The notes: generated by a model from the sequence alone, not told the origin. DNA of 64,000 nt from Pseudomonadota bacterium (GCA_023390245.1 JAEWDF010000052.1:18962-82961), one strand, 5' to 3'; shown: positions 9,979 to 22,016, numbered from the stretch's first letter. Numbers and translations are program-made.

Positions 9979-10838
9979 TGTCGCGCGTCGCCTACGTCAA
10001 CGGCGCCTATCGGCCTCACGGCCGGGCCGTCGTTCACATCGAAGATCGGGGCTTCCAGTTCGCCGATGGCGTCTATGAGGTCTGGGCGGTGTTCGATGGC
10101 AGGCTGGCGGACTTCGAGGGGCACCTGACCCGACTGAAGCGCAGCCTGGGCGAACTGCGCATCGAAATCCCGATGAGCGACGGCGCCCTGGCCCGCGTGT
10201 TGGCGGAAACCATCCGGCGCAATCGCGTGCGGACAGGCCTGGTCTATCTGCAGGTCACGCGCGGCACGGCGCCGCGCGATCACGCCTTTCCGGTCGACAT
10301 CGCCCCCAGCGTCGTCGTGACCGCCAAGTCGGTCGATCACTCCAAGGGGCGAAAGGCGGCGATGAATGGCGCGGCGGGCGTTACCCGGCCGGATATCCGC
10401 TGGGGCCGGTGCGATATCAAGACCGTGGGCCTGCTGCCAAACGTGCTGGCCAAGCAGGCCGCCCGCGAAAGCGGGGCCTATGAATGCCTGATGTACGACG
10501 AGATGGGCCTGGTGACCGAGGGCGCCTCCACCAACGCCTGGATCGTGGACGAGAACGGCCGGCTGCGGACGCGCGACGCCCAGGCCAACATCCTCAAGGG
10601 AATCACCCGCACCGCCCTGATGGCGCTGATCGCACAGGAAGGCCTGGAGTTGGAGGAACGCGCCTTCTCCGTGGAGGAGGCCAAGCGGGCCAGGGAGGTC
10701 TTCGTCACAGCCGCCAGCGCCTTCGTCATGCCGCTGGTCTCGCTGGACGGAACCCGCATCGGCGACGGCAAGCCGGGACCGATCGCTTCGCGCCTGCGCG
10801 ACCTCTATCTTGAACAGGCGCGCCGCGACGCCATCTAG
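9978..10838 (+). CDS. dat: D-amino acid aminotransferase (PLP fold-type IV)
   Basis: A 286-residue fold-type IV aminotransferase (BCAT/D-AAT/ADC lyase superfamily). Visible motifs are the N-terminal [29 protein letters not shown] pattern, the PLP lysine region [16 protein letters not shown] (about residue 140-155), and [14 protein letters not shown], which contacts the cofactor phosphate. The features fit D-amino acid aminotransferase, which makes D-glutamate or D-alanine for peptidoglycan, but branched-chain or ADC-lyase activity cannot be excluded from sequence alone. The ATG overlaps the last base of the ntrX stop, so it is part of the dusB-ntrYX transcription unit, followed by hfq after 101 bp. 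Confidence 0.88.
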   Translation: MSRVAYVNGAYRPHGRAVVHIEDRGFQFADGVYEVWAVFDGRLADFEGHLTRLKRSLGELRIEIPMSDGALARVLAETIRRNRVRTGLVYLQVTRGTAPRDHAFPVDIAPSVVVTAKSVDHSKGRKAAMNGAAGVTRPDIRWGRCDIKTVGLLPNVLAKQAARESGAYECLMYDEMGLVTEGASTNAWIVDENGRLRTRDAQANILKGITRTALMALIAQEGLELEERAFSVEEAKRAREVFVTAASAFVMPLVSLDGTRIGDGKPGPIASRLRDLYLEQARRDAI

Positions 10839-10939
10839 GCGTTGCGGCTTCGGCGCGGCGGCGGGTAAGGTCGTCCCGGGCCTGTCGCCCCCGCGCCGTT
10901 CCCCCGGCGACGAACAACCAAGAACAGGACGAACCTGCC

Positions 10940-11185
10940 ATGTCGCAAGACAAGCGTCAGAACCTTCAGGACACCTTCCTCAACTCGGTCCGCAAGACCA
11001 AGACCCCGCTGACCATCTTCCTGGTCAATGGCGTCAAGCTGCAGGGAATCGTGACCTGGTTCGACAACTTCTGCGTGCTGCTGCGCCGCGACGGCCAGTC
11101 GCAGCTGGTCTACAAGCACGCCATCTCCACCATCATGCCGGCCGCGCCCGTACAGCTGTACGAGCCGGAAGCCGAAGAAGATTGA
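10940..11185 (+). CDS. hfq: RNA chaperone Hfq
   Basis: An 81-residue Sm-like protein. The Sm1 motif (about residues 23-50, including [15 protein letters not shown] and the [13 protein letters not shown] turn) and the Sm2 motif with the RNA-binding YKHAIST (about 59-65) are intact, followed by the short acidic tail typical of alphaproteobacterial Hfq. It forms a hexameric ring that anneals small RNAs to mRNAs. The classical partner hflX lies 171 bp downstream; the gap carries hairpins described separately. Confidence 0.97.
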   Translation: MSQDKRQNLQDTFLNSVRKTKTPLTIFLVNGVKLQGIVTWFDNFCVLLRRDGQSQLVYKHAISTIMPAAPVQLYEPEAEED

Positions 11186-11219
11186 CGCATCGCGTCAACC
11201 CTCGGGCTTGACCCGAGGG
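11183..11219 (+). terminator. Tandem hairpins at the end of hfq
   Basis: Two adjacent inverted repeats follow hfq. The first starts on the stop codon: TGACGC-atc-GCGTCA (11183-11197). The second is an 8-bp perfect stem CCCTCGGG-cttga-CCCGAGGG (11199-11219). There is no T-tract, so intrinsic termination is uncertain; they may instead stabilise the hfq mRNA 3' end. The second hairpin has an inverted near-copy at 11301-11321. Confidence 0.45.
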
Positions 11220-11300
11220 CCGGGCGTGATGCGAAACGGGTTTCGGGCGCCTATCTGGGTGTCGAAACAATCCTCACTGCATCGGCTGCGGAACCTCCGA

Positions 11301-11321
11301 CCCTCGGGGCAAGCCCGAGGG
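11301..11321. repeat. Inverted copy of the CCCTCGGG palindromic repeat
   Basis: CCCTCGGG-gcaag-CCCGAGGG. Its reverse complement differs from the hairpin at 11199-11219 only in one loop base, and the two copies face each other across about 80 bp. It lies 36 bp before the hflX start. Such short palindromes are commonly scattered in alphaproteobacterial intergenic DNA. Confidence 0.7.
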
Positions 11322-11356
11322 CGACGGCGGGTGGTGGTCCAAGAAACAGAGACCCT

Positions 11357-12667
11357 TTGACCAAACTGATCGACCACGCCGCCCCGGTTCAGAAGGCGGT
11401 CGTCATCCATCCCGACGGACGATCGGATTCGCCTCGTCTGGCCGAAGAACGGCTGGAGGAGGCGGCCGGCCTCGCCCGCGCGCTCGACCTCGACATCCGG
11501 GGCGAGGAGATCGTGCGCGTCCGCAAGGTCGCGCCCGCCACCCTGTTCGGCGCTGGCAAGGTCGATGAGCTGGCCGCCCTGATGCGTGCGGCCGACGCCG
11601 ATGTCGCCATCATCGACGACGCCCTGACGCCGGTTCAGCAACGCAATCTGGAAAAGGCGTGGGAGGTGAAGGTCATCGACCGCACCGGCCTGATCCTGGA
11701 AATCTTCGGCCGCCGCGCGCGGACCAAGGAAGGCCGGCTTCAGGTCGAACTGGCGCGGCTGGATTACGAACGCTCCCGCCTGGTCCGCACCTGGACCCAC
11801 CTGGAGCGGCAGCGCGGCGGCACCGGCTCGACCGGCGGCCCCGGCGAAACCCAGATCGAGCTGGACCGCCGCCTGATCGCCGACCGCATCGTCAAGCTGA
11901 AGGCGGACTTGGAGGAGGTGCGCCGCACGCGTGGCCTGCACCGCAAGCAGCGCAAGAAGGTCCCGTTCCCGACCGTCGCCCTGGTCGGCTACACCAACAC
12001 CGGCAAGTCGACGCTGTTCAACCGGCTGACCGGCTCCGAGGTCATGGCCAAGGACCTGCTGTTCGCGACCCTGGACACGACCCAGCGCACCATCCGCCTG
12101 CCGCAGGGCCGGCCGGCGATCATCGCCGATACGGTCGGCTTCATCTCCGACCTGCCGCACGAACTGGTCGAAAGTTTCCGCGCCACGCTGGAGGAGGTGG
12201 GCGAGGCCGACCTGATCCTTCATGTGCGCGACATCGCCAGTCCCGACAGCGCGGCCCAGGCCGCCGATGTCGAGGCTGTGCTGGAGCAGATCGAGGTTCC
12301 GGAGGGCCGGACACGCCGCGTGCTGGAGGTCTGGAACAAGGTCGATATGCTGGACGGCGACGCCCGCGAAACCGTGCTGGGCCAGGCCGAACGCCAGCAG
12401 CGCGACGGCACGGCCGTCGCCGTCTCCGCCTGGACGGGGGAGGGCGTCGAGGCCCTGCGCGAGACCATCGCCCGTCTGATCGACGACGACCCGGAAAGCC
12501 ATCTGACGCTGGAACCCGCACAGGGCGAGGCGCTGGCCTGGCTCTATCAACACGGACGCGTGACTCATCGTGATACGGACGAGCTTGGCCGCACGCGGGT
12601 CACTGTGCGACTCCATCCTGCGGCGTTGGGACGATTCGAGCGCCTGTACCCCGACCTGACCGGCTGA
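11357..12667 (+). CDS. hflX: Ribosome-associated GTPase HflX
   Basis: A 436-residue GTPase that binds and splits stalled ribosomes. The N-terminal HflX domain ends in the glycine-rich linker RGGTGSTGGPGETQ (153-166); the G domain has G1 GYTNTGKST (211-219), switch/G2 around TLDTTQR, G3 DTVGF (258-262), and G4 NKVD (about 326-329). The start is TTG at 11357 (MTKLIDHAAP) preceded by a purine-rich AAGAAACAGAG; no ATG is available nearby. It follows hfq as in many proteobacteria and is four bases ahead of the antiporter gene, probably co-transcribed with it. Confidence 0.95.
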   Translation: MTKLIDHAAPVQKAVVIHPDGRSDSPRLAEERLEEAAGLARALDLDIRGEEIVRVRKVAPATLFGAGKVDELAALMRAADADVAIIDDALTPVQQRNLEKAWEVKVIDRTGLILEIFGRRARTKEGRLQVELARLDYERSRLVRTWTHLERQRGGTGSTGGPGETQIELDRRLIADRIVKLKADLEEVRRTRGLHRKQRKKVPFPTVALVGYTNTGKSTLFNRLTGSEVMAKDLLFATLDTTQRTIRLPQGRPAIIADTVGFISDLPHELVESFRATLEEVGEADLILHVRDIASPDSAAQAADVEAVLEQIEVPEGRTRRVLEVWNKVDMLDGDARETVLGQAERQQRDGTAVAVSAWTGEGVEALRETIARLIDDDPESHLTLEPAQGEALAWLYQHGRVTHRDTDELGRTRVTVRLHPAALGRFERLYPDLTG

Positions 12668-12671
12668 CTTC

Positions 12672-14315
12672 ATGCATCTGATCGAGACCGCCCTGCTGCT
12701 TCTTCTGGCCGTGGTGGTCTCGGGGTCGATCGCGCGCATCACCCGCATCGCCCTGCCGCTGGTGCAGATCGCGCTGGGCGCCTCAATCGTGCTGATCACC
12801 GGCTCCACGGTCGACCTTGAACCGGACATCTTCTTCCTGCTGTTCCTGCCGCCGCTGCTGTTCCTGGACGGCTGGCGCATTCCCAAGGAAGACCTGTTCC
12901 GCGACCGCACCACGATCCTGGAGCTGGCGCTGGGCCTGGTGGTCTTCACCGTGGTCGGCCTGGGATTCCTGATCTGGTGGATGATCCCTGAAATGCCGTT
13001 GCCGGTGGCCTTCGCCCTGGCGGCGATCCTGTCGCCGACCGACCCCATCGCGGTGCAGGCCATCGCCGCGCGGGCGCCGATCCCCAAGCGGCTGATGCAC
13101 ATCCTGGAGGGCGAGTCGCTGCTGAACGACGCCACCGGCCTGACCTGCATGCGCCTGGCCATCGTCGCCGCCTCGACCGGCGCCTTCGTGCTGCACGAGG
13201 CGCTGGTGAGCTTCGCCTGGCTGGCCATCGTCGGCGTGCTGTCCGGCATCGGCGTGACCCTGGCGATCAGCGCGGCCAAGAGCTGGATCAGTCGGCGCTG
13301 GGGCGAGGACGTCGGGGCTCAAATCCTGATCAGCCTGCTGATCCCGTTCGCCGCCTATCTGGTGGCCGAAGAGCTCAAGGCCTCGGGCATCCTGGCGGCG
13401 GTGGCCGCCGGCATCACCATGAGCTTCACCGAACGCGGCGGCTATGGCGGCCAGTCGCTGGCCATGACGCGCATCCGCCGCGCCGTGGTGTGGGACACCG
13501 TCCAGTTCGTCGCTAACGGCCTGATCTTCGTCATCCTGGGCGAGCAGATGCCGTCGATCATCTCGCGCGCGGCCGAGGTGGTGGCGGGCACGACCCGGCC
13601 GGAGATCTGGTGGTTGGCCGTCTATGTCGTCGCCATCGTCGCGGCCCTGGCGGCGCTGCGCTTCGTCTGGGTGTGGACCTCGCTGCGGCTGACCCTGTTC
13701 CGCCGTCGCCATCGTCGCAGCGGACCGCCGCCCAAGGTCGGGCTGCGGCTGACCATGGTCATGTCGCTGGCGGGCGTGCGCGGCGCCATCACCCTGGCCG
13801 GTATCCTGACGGTGCCCTTCGCGCTGGACGACGGCACGCCCATGCCGGCGCGCAACCTGGCCATCTTCCTGGCCGCCTGCGTCATCATCGTCTCGCTGCT
13901 GGTGGCGACCTTCGCCCTGCCGCGCCTGCTGAAGAACGTCGAGCTGCCGCCCGAGGCTTCGCACGAACGGGACGAGGATCGCGGCCGTGTCGCCGCCGCC
14001 TCGGCCGCCCTGCGCGCTATCGAAGACGCGGCCCACAACATGGCCGAGGGCAAGCCGAACCCCGACCTCTACGCCGACATCTCCAGCCGGCTGATGGAGA
14101 TCTACCGCCACCGGATCGAGACGCGCACCCGCACCGACGAGGAAGACGCCCAGATCGCCCGGCTGACCGATACGGTGGAGCGCCAGCTGCGCCTGGTCGG
14201 CTTGGCCGCCGAACGTGAGGAACTGGGCCGGCTGTCGCGCAGCCGGCGGCTGGATGAGGAGACCGCGCGCAAGCTGATCCGCGAGGTCGACCTGCAGGAA
14301 CTGCGCTACGTCTGA
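12672..14315 (+). CDS. CPA1-family Na+(K+)/H+ antiporter
   Basis: A 547-residue transporter with about 12 membrane segments over residues 1-425 and a cytoplasmic helical tail of about 120 residues. Diagnostic CPA1 motifs are LSPTDPIAVQAI near residue 120 (the ion-binding Asp), EGESLLNDATGL near 145, and GVRGAITLAG near 370. It exchanges monovalent cations for protons across the inner membrane; ion selectivity cannot be read from sequence. The tail is rich in Arg and Glu and resembles the soluble C-terminus of YjcE/NhaP-like proteins. It starts 4 bp after hflX stops, and converges on the oxidoreductase gene at 14330. Confidence 0.92.
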   Translation: MHLIETALLLLLAVVVSGSIARITRIALPLVQIALGASIVLITGSTVDLEPDIFFLLFLPPLLFLDGWRIPKEDLFRDRTTILELALGLVVFTVVGLGFLIWWMIPEMPLPVAFALAAILSPTDPIAVQAIAARAPIPKRLMHILEGESLLNDATGLTCMRLAIVAASTGAFVLHEALVSFAWLAIVGVLSGIGVTLAISAAKSWISRRWGEDVGAQILISLLIPFAAYLVAEELKASGILAAVAAGITMSFTERGGYGGQSLAMTRIRRAVVWDTVQFVANGLIFVILGEQMPSIISRAAEVVAGTTRPEIWWLAVYVVAIVAALAALRFVWVWTSLRLTLFRRRHRRSGPPPKVGLRLTMVMSLAGVRGAITLAGILTVPFALDDGTPMPARNLAIFLAACVIIVSLLVATFALPRLLKNVELPPEASHERDEDRGRVAAASAALRAIEDAAHNMAEGKPNPDLYADISSRLMEIYRHRIETRTRTDEEDAQIARLTDTVERQLRLVGLAAEREELGRLSRSRRLDEETARKLIREVDLQELRYV

Positions 14316-14329
14316 AGGGGCTCAGGCGG

Positions 14330-15742
14330 TCAGAACAGGACCGCCGGGTTCATGATCCGCTGAGGATCCAGCGCGCGGCGGATGGCGGCCATGGTCTCGA
14401 TCTCCAGCGGCGTCTTGTAGCGCTTGACCTCTTCGGTCTTCAGCCGGCCCAGCCCGTGCTCGGCCGAGATCGAGCCGTCGTAGCGCGCCACCACGTCGTG
14501 CACGACCCGGGAGCCTTCCTTCCACCGCCCGATGAAGGCCGGCACGTCCTCGCCCCCGCCCGGCAGGATGTCGTAGTGCAGGTTGCCGTCGCCGATATGG
14601 CCGAACACGGACACCCGCGCGCCGGGATGGAAGCGCTCGACCGCCGCCGTCGCCTCGTCGATGAAGTCGGCGATCCTGCTGATCGGCACCGAGACGTCGT
14701 GCTTCCAGCCGCCGCCCTCGGGCTTCAGCGCCGCCGAATGCTCCTCGCGCAGGCGCCAGAAGGCGGCGCGCTGGCTGTCGTTCTGGGCGATGGCGGCGTC
14801 GACGATCAGGCCTTCCTCGAAGGCGACCTCCAGCAACCGCTCCATTTGCGCCTCGGCCCCGCCCGGCGTGCCGGACGCGATCTCGATCAGGGCGCACCAC
14901 GGCGGCGCCGACTCCAGCGGCTCGCGCGTGTCGGGGATGTTCTTGAGCACCAGTTCCATGCCCAGCCGCTTCATCAGCTCGAACGCCTCGACCCCGCCGC
15001 CGGTCTCGGCCTTGGCGCGGGCCAGCAGTTCGATGGAGGCGGCGGCCGTCTCCAGCCCGACGATGGCGACCGCGCGCGACCGCATGATCGGAAACAGCTT
15101 CAGCGTCGCCGCCGTGACCACGCCCAGCGTCCCCTCGGCCCCGATCAGCAACTGCTTCAGGTCATAGCCGGTGTTGTCCTTGCGCAGCCGCTTCAGCCCT
15201 CGGAAGATCTCGCCGCTGGGCATCACGGCCTCGATCCCCAGCACCAGGTCGCGCATCATGCCGTAGCGCAGCACCTGGGTGCCGCCGGCGTTGGTCGAGA
15301 TGACGCCGCCGATGGTCGCCGATCCTTCGGCCGCCAGGCTGAGCGGGAAGTAGCGCCCCACCGCCGTCGCCGCCTGCTGGGCTTCCAGAAGCGTCAGGCC
15401 GGCCTCGACCGTCATGGCGTCGTCCAGCGGCGTGACGTCGCGCACGGCCCGCATCTTGCGCGTCGACAGCAGCACCTCGCCGAACGGCACCTGGCCGCCG
15501 ACCAGGCCCGTGCCGCCGCCCTGGGGCGTCACCGCCACGCCCTCGCGCGCGCAGATCGCCACGACGCGCGCCGTCTCCTCGGTCGAGCGGGGGGTCAGCA
15601 GGATGGGCGAATGGCCGGTCCAGCGGTTGCGCCATTCGGTCAGCCACGGCGCCATTTCGCCGGCGTCCTGGGTCCAGCCGCCAGGCCCCAGCGCGGCCTT
15701 CAGCTCATCGAGAACGGCGGGGGAGGGGGCGGTCGTGCTCAT
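14330..15742 (-). CDS. FAD-linked D-2-hydroxyacid dehydrogenase (GlcD/D2HGDH/DLD type)
   Basis: A 470-residue flavoprotein of the VAO/GlcD group. The N-terminal PCMH-type FAD domain has [15 protein letters not shown] (about 72-86) and [17 protein letters not shown] (about 138-154) and [21 protein letters not shown]; the C-terminal domain has the metal-site stretch [14 protein letters not shown] and the terminal SAEHGLG motif. Such enzymes oxidise D-2-hydroxyglutarate, D-lactate or glycolate to 2-oxoacids. The overall pattern is closest in my view to D-2-hydroxyglutarate dehydrogenases, but the substrate is not provable here. ATG at 15742; it is 48 bp downstream of parE on the same strand. Confidence 0.9.
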   Translation of the reverse strand: MSTTAPSPAVLDELKAALGPGGWTQDAGEMAPWLTEWRNRWTGHSPILLTPRSTEETARVVAICAREGVAVTPQGGGTGLVGGQVPFGEVLLSTRKMRAVRDVTPLDDAMTVEAGLTLLEAQQAATAVGRYFPLSLAAEGSATIGGVISTNAGGTQVLRYGMMRDLVLGIEAVMPSGEIFRGLKRLRKDNTGYDLKQLLIGAEGTLGVVTAATLKLFPIMRSRAVAIVGLETAAASIELLARAKAETGGGVEAFELMKRLGMELVLKNIPDTREPLESAPPWCALIEIASGTPGGAEAQMERLLEVAFEEGLIVDAAIAQNDSQRAAFWRLREEHSAALKPEGGGWKHDVSVPISRIADFIDEATAAVERFHPGARVSVFGHIGDGNLHYDILPGGGEDVPAFIGRWKEGSRVVHDVVARYDGSISAEHGLGRLKTEEVKRYKTPLEIETMAAIRRALDPQRIMNPAVLF

Positions 15743-15790
15743 GCCCCCTTGTGTCAGGCGCCGCCGTGGCTGGGAAGGCCTGACCGCGCC

Positions 15791-17887
<2,097 letters not shown>

Positions 17888-19269
17888 TCACATAGTCTGC
17901 GGCGATTCGGGGTCGGTTCTGGTAGGCCCGCCGCGCCTGTCGGGCAAGCGGAGCACGCACCGGAAGCGGATCGAACGTAACCGCCCGCGCCAGAATGGCC
18001 AACACCAGGACCCACGGCAGGTTGGCGTGGGTCAGAAGCACGCTCTCAGACAGGCTCAGCGCCGTGAACGCCGCCAGATAGCCGATGCTGAAAAAGCCCT
18101 CGCGCACGCCCAGGCCGCTCAGCCGCGCGATGATCATCACGCCCGCGATCGCCATCACCGCCCCCACCGCGATGGCGCCCGGCCAGCCCAGCTGCACCAG
18201 CAGGTCGATCCAGCCGTTGTGCGCTGACGGCACCGGCCATTGCGTCTCCAGCCGCACCTCGCGCGCCGGGATGGAATCGGGGCCCCAGAAGGCGCTGAAG
18301 CCATAGCCGGTCCAGGGCCGCTCCCCGACCTTGCGCATCAGGGACTCCCAGATCAGCGTCCGACCGGTCAGCGACGGGTCCTTGCCCAGCGCCTCCAGGA
18401 TCGCGGCCGACTGGGTGGTCCACAGCCAGCCGCCGCCGACGCTGATCACGACGCCCAGCCACACCGCCGCCACCGTCACCGCCGCGCCGCCCTGGCGCAA
18501 CACCCACCAGCCGGCGACCAGGCCGACGCCCAGGATCCAGCAGAGCAGCGAGGTCTTCGACTGGGTCGCCAGCACCAGCAGCGTGGTCAGCGCCAGGGTC
18601 AGCAGGCCGATCCACGGTCGTCGCCTGTTCCCCGCCAGATGGTCGGCGGCCAGGGTCGCCGACGCCGCGACGGCGCCGATCACCATCACCAGCCCCATCT
18701 GGTTCTTCTCGTACCACAGGCCGCGCCACAGGCCGGCGTTGTCCAGCTGGTGCACGCCGATGCGCGGAACGGCGAACACCATGACCAGGCTGCCGACGGC
18801 CATGATCAGGCAGGTCCACATCAGCAGGCGGGGCAGGGCGGCGCCCCGGAACGCCGCGCCCAGATAGACGGCGAAGGCGCTGTTGAGGGCCAGGGCGATA
18901 ACCCGGCGCTCGGTCACGCCCGCGTCGATCGACCAGTATTTGGACACGAAGGCCAGCGCGACCAGCCCGCCCATCATCAGCCATGCCGGCCACGCGCGGA
19001 TCACCCGTTCGAAGCGGAACAGGATCAGCCCCGCCGTGATCGCATAGACCGGCAGCCACACTAGCCGCAGGATCGGCGCCTCGCCCTGGTCGGGCGCGAT
19101 CACCGGCGCGATCAGGGCGCCCGTCATCATGAAGACCACGAAACCGGCCGCCCACTGCTCCCACAGCGGCGGCGATTCGAGTGTCTGGACGGATGGGCGT
19201 CGCACGCCCGCATCTTGGCGCGCGCCGTTTAAGGAAGGATGACGGCGCGCAGGCGGCGCGCCGCCTTCG

Positions 19270-20892
19270 TCATAACGCGCGGAAACGGAAGTTCCGGAAC
19301 CGCGCCTCGCCCTCGCCGGCGGCGTAGAGCCCCGGCCGCAGCATCATGAAGCCGCCCCGGACATTGTGGTTGTAGCCCGACACCTCCATCTGCCGGTCGA
19401 ACCGCTTCCACGTCACGCCGTCGTCGCTCGTGTCGAAATAGACGACGTTGTAGGCGTTGGTCAGGCGCAGATGCATCCTGCGCCCGTGCGGATTGGCCGG
19501 CCGGCCGCGCTCTATGCCGTATTGATGGGTGACGAACCGCGCTTGGTCGAACCCCAGGCCGGCGTACAGCGCCCGATCGTAGAACAGCACGACCCCCGCC
19601 GTCGTCCCGGCGTCGACCTCGATCTCGCACTCGATCTGATAGGCCTGGTCGCCCTGGACGAAGGTGAGGGGAGAGCAGTCGACCGGCGCCGTTCCCTTGG
19701 CCCGCATGTGCAGCACGCCGTTCTCGCGACGCAACCGGTCCGTCTCGTTCGGCTGGGGGTCGTAGAAGCTCCACTGGACGCCGAACTTGTCGGTCGAGAA
19801 GTCGTCCGACAGCGCCATGCCCGGCTCCACCGCCTGTCCGCCGCGCGGAATCGGGATCGGCTGGGACAGGTCGCCGCCCTTGGCGCGAAACCAGCCGTCG
19901 TCGGTCCATTCGATCGGGTCCAGCAGGGTCTGGCGCCCCAGCGTCCAATAGGCGTTTTCATAGCCGTGATAGACCATCCACCAGTCGCCGGCCGGTCCCT
20001 CGACCAGGGTCGCATGGCCGCGCGACCACCACTTCTCGGCCGCCGAGCGGGTGCGGACGATCGGATTGTGCGGGCAGTCCTCCCACGGACCGTGGATGGA
20101 GCGGGAGCGGGCCGCGATCACCATGTGGCCGGTCGGCGGCCCCGCCGTGCCGCCGATGGCCGTGATCATGTAGAAATAGTCGCCGTGCTTCAGCAGCTTC
20201 GGCCCTTCCTGGGCGAAGCCTTCCACGATCCAGTCGTCGGGATAGCGCCAGGCCCTGTACATTCCCTGGTCGACCGGACCGTCCGTCGCCAGCCCGTCGT
20301 CGGTCAGGCGCACCCGGTCGCCGCCGTTCAGGAACAGATAGCGCCTGCCGTCCTCGCCGACGATGTGGCCCGGATCGATGTTGTCGGGCAGCTTCAGGTC
20401 GATCGGCTCACTCCACGGTCCTTCGATCCGGTCGGCCCAGATCACATAGTTGGAGCGGTATTCCGGGAAGCGCGCGGGGATATAGACGTAATAGCGCCCG
20501 TCGTGCTTGCACAGTTCCGGCGCCCAGACCGATCCGATGTTGGTCGTCAGCGCCGCCGTGACCGGCCGCCAGTTCACCAGGTCGCGCGAATGCCAGATGT
20601 GGATGCCCGGCACCGATTCGAACGACGAGAAGGTCATGTAGTAGTCGGCGCCGTCCTTCAGGATCGACGGGTCCGGGTGGTCGCCCGGCATGATCGGGTT
20701 CAGGAAGGTTCCGTCGCCCAGATCCGGAATGCGCTGGTTCTCGATCCCGCGCCGCCACTTCAGATGCGCCCATTCACGCCCCAGCGGCGCTGCCTCCTCA
20801 TTGCTCTGCGCCAGGGCGGCGCGAACGGGCAGGGCGGCATAGGCGACGCCTCCCAGCAGGCCCGCCATGGCGGTGCGACGGTCGAGCTTCAT
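19270..20892 (-). CDS. Glycoside hydrolase family 43 protein (beta-xylosidase/arabinanase-like)
   Basis: A 540-residue secreted enzyme. The N-terminus carries twin arginines (DRRTAMAGLLGG) and a hydrophobic stretch ending ALA, a Tat- or Sec-type signal. The five-bladed propeller has the GH43 base motif NPIMPGDHPDPSI (about 66-78), the pKa-modulating Asp region DNIDPGHI, and the acid region FAQEGPKLLK. A C-terminal beta-sandwich (about 350-540) resembles the GH43 accessory domain. Substrates of the family are xylo- or arabino-oligosaccharides. It is a single gene with no transporter or regulator beside it. AGGAGA precedes the ATG. A start slightly internal is possible but would lose the signal. 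Confidence 0.88.
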   Translation of the reverse strand: MKLDRRTAMAGLLGGVAYAALPVRAALAQSNEEAAPLGREWAHLKWRRGIENQRIPDLGDGTFLNPIMPGDHPDPSILKDGADYYMTFSSFESVPGIHIWHSRDLVNWRPVTAALTTNIGSVWAPELCKHDGRYYVYIPARFPEYRSNYVIWADRIEGPWSEPIDLKLPDNIDPGHIVGEDGRRYLFLNGGDRVRLTDDGLATDGPVDQGMYRAWRYPDDWIVEGFAQEGPKLLKHGDYFYMITAIGGTAGPPTGHMVIAARSRSIHGPWEDCPHNPIVRTRSAAEKWWSRGHATLVEGPAGDWWMVYHGYENAYWTLGRQTLLDPIEWTDDGWFRAKGGDLSQPIPIPRGGQAVEPGMALSDDFSTDKFGVQWSFYDPQPNETDRLRRENGVLHMRAKGTAPVDCSPLTFVQGDQAYQIECEIEVDAGTTAGVVLFYDRALYAGLGFDQARFVTHQYGIERGRPANPHGRRMHLRLTNAYNVVYFDTSDDGVTWKRFDRQMEVSGYNHNVRGGFMMLRPGLYAAGEGEARFRNFRFRAL

Positions 20893-21221
20893 CGGGCGTT
20901 TCTCCTGGTCGTCGGCGCAGGATCACATCGCTGGCCTTTTGGCTCCCACGTCCGCGCTCTAACGGCGCTTCCGGCATGACACCGGTGGACATCCAAACTG
21001 TAGAGGCAGTTCTCCACGAAAAGCTAGGGCCAAGCGCCGGAGTCGTCGATCAACACGAATTTCGCCAAACGCTTGGAAGGGAATGTTGAACCGATCCTCA
21101 GAGGAGCGTCGATGTGTCACGAAGCGAAACGGACCATTTGGCCGCACGCCGCACCACCTGAGTATCAGCAACATTATTTCGCATAATATATCTTAGGCGA
21201 TATACATTACCGGCTCGCCGT
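20893..21221. promoter_or_regulatory. 329-bp gene-free stretch upstream of GH43 with an AT-rich palindrome
   Basis: The half next to GH43 must hold its promoter and contains CACCGGTG (20980-20987), a possible operator core. The distal half (about 21000-21210) is visibly poorer in GC than the flanks and ends in two inverted repeats: ATTAT-ttcgc-ATAAT (21173-21187) and TATATC-ttaggc-GATATA (21187-21204). I find no credible gene: the minus-strand frame at 20959-21174 has no family features or matching codon usage. The role of the palindromes is unknown. Confidence 0.4.
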
Positions 21222-22016
21222 TCAGTCGAACATGCGGCTCCAGCCGTCATGCGCCACTTCCACATTGGCCGGAACGCTCTTTGACAAGGCGTTGTAATCC
21301 ATGTCGATGTGGAGATTGGTCAGAACCGCCGTCTCGACCTCGGCGCGCACGATCCAGTCCAGAGCGCGGTCCAGGTGCGCGTGGGTCGGATGCGGCGTAT
21401 AACGCAGCGCGTCGACGATCCAGAGCCGGCAGCCGCGCACCGCCTCCAGCGCCGCATCGTCCAGGTCGGAGACATCGCTGGAATAGGCCACGTCCCCGAT
21501 GCGGTAACCGACGGAGCGGATCGGCCCGTGCGCCTGGTCGAAGGTGACGATCGGGATCGGCCCGCCCGCCCCGTCGACCTGCCACGGCGCTCCATGCGGC
21601 GGGATCGTGTGGGCGTCCAGCAGCGGCGGATAGCCCAGCTTCTCCGCGAAGATATAGTCGAACCGATGCGTCAGCGACGCCCGTGTCGCCGTGTCCATCC
21701 AGGCGGGAATGCGTCGCCGCGCGCGGGCCGCGAAGGCGCGCAGGTCGTCGATGCCGTGGGTCTGGTCGGCGTGGTCATGGGTGTAGAGCACCGCATCGAT
21801 CTGATCGACGCCGGCGGCCAGCATCTGTTCGCGCAGGTCCGGCGAGGTGTCGATCAGCGCCGCCGTCGTCCCATCGGGTCCGCGCCGGCGCGCCAGCATC
21901 GAGCAGCGCGTGCGCCGGTTCCTCGGCTCGCCCGGATCGCAGGCGCCCCAGTCGCCGTCGCCGCGCGGCACGCCGCCGGAGGAGCCGCAGCCCAGGATGA
22001 CGATCTCCAGGCTCAT
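21222..22016 (-). CDS. MBL-fold metal-dependent hydrolase (PhnP-like)
   Basis: A 264-residue metallo-beta-lactamase-fold protein. It opens with MSLEIVILGCGSSGGVPRGDG, has the zinc-ligand motif THDHADQTHGIDDLR (HxHxDH), and later YSSDVSDLDD and a C-terminal NLHIDMDY. This matches the PhnP/YcbX-type phosphodiesterase-like group often encoded after tatD. The substrate is unknown. The ATG at 22016 overlaps the tatD stop (ATGA), making it the last gene of the rlpA-side operon. The longer open frame upstream is not part of the protein. Confidence 0.88.
   Translation of the reverse strand: MSLEIVILGCGSSGGVPRGDGDWGACDPGEPRNRRTRCSMLARRRGPDGTTAALIDTSPDLREQMLAAGVDQIDAVLYTHDHADQTHGIDDLRAFAARARRRIPAWMDTATRASLTHRFDYIFAEKLGYPPLLDAHTIPPHGAPWQVDGAGGPIPIVTFDQAHGPIRSVGYRIGDVAYSSDVSDLDDAALEAVRGCRLWIVDALRYTPHPTHAHLDRALDWIVRAEVETAVLTNLHIDMDYNALSKSVPANVEVAHDGWSRMFD

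Noticed and set aside
20959..21174. 71-codon minus-strand ORF in the GH43 upstream gap
   Set aside because: No ribosome binding site, basic and Cys-containing random-looking composition, no family resemblance.
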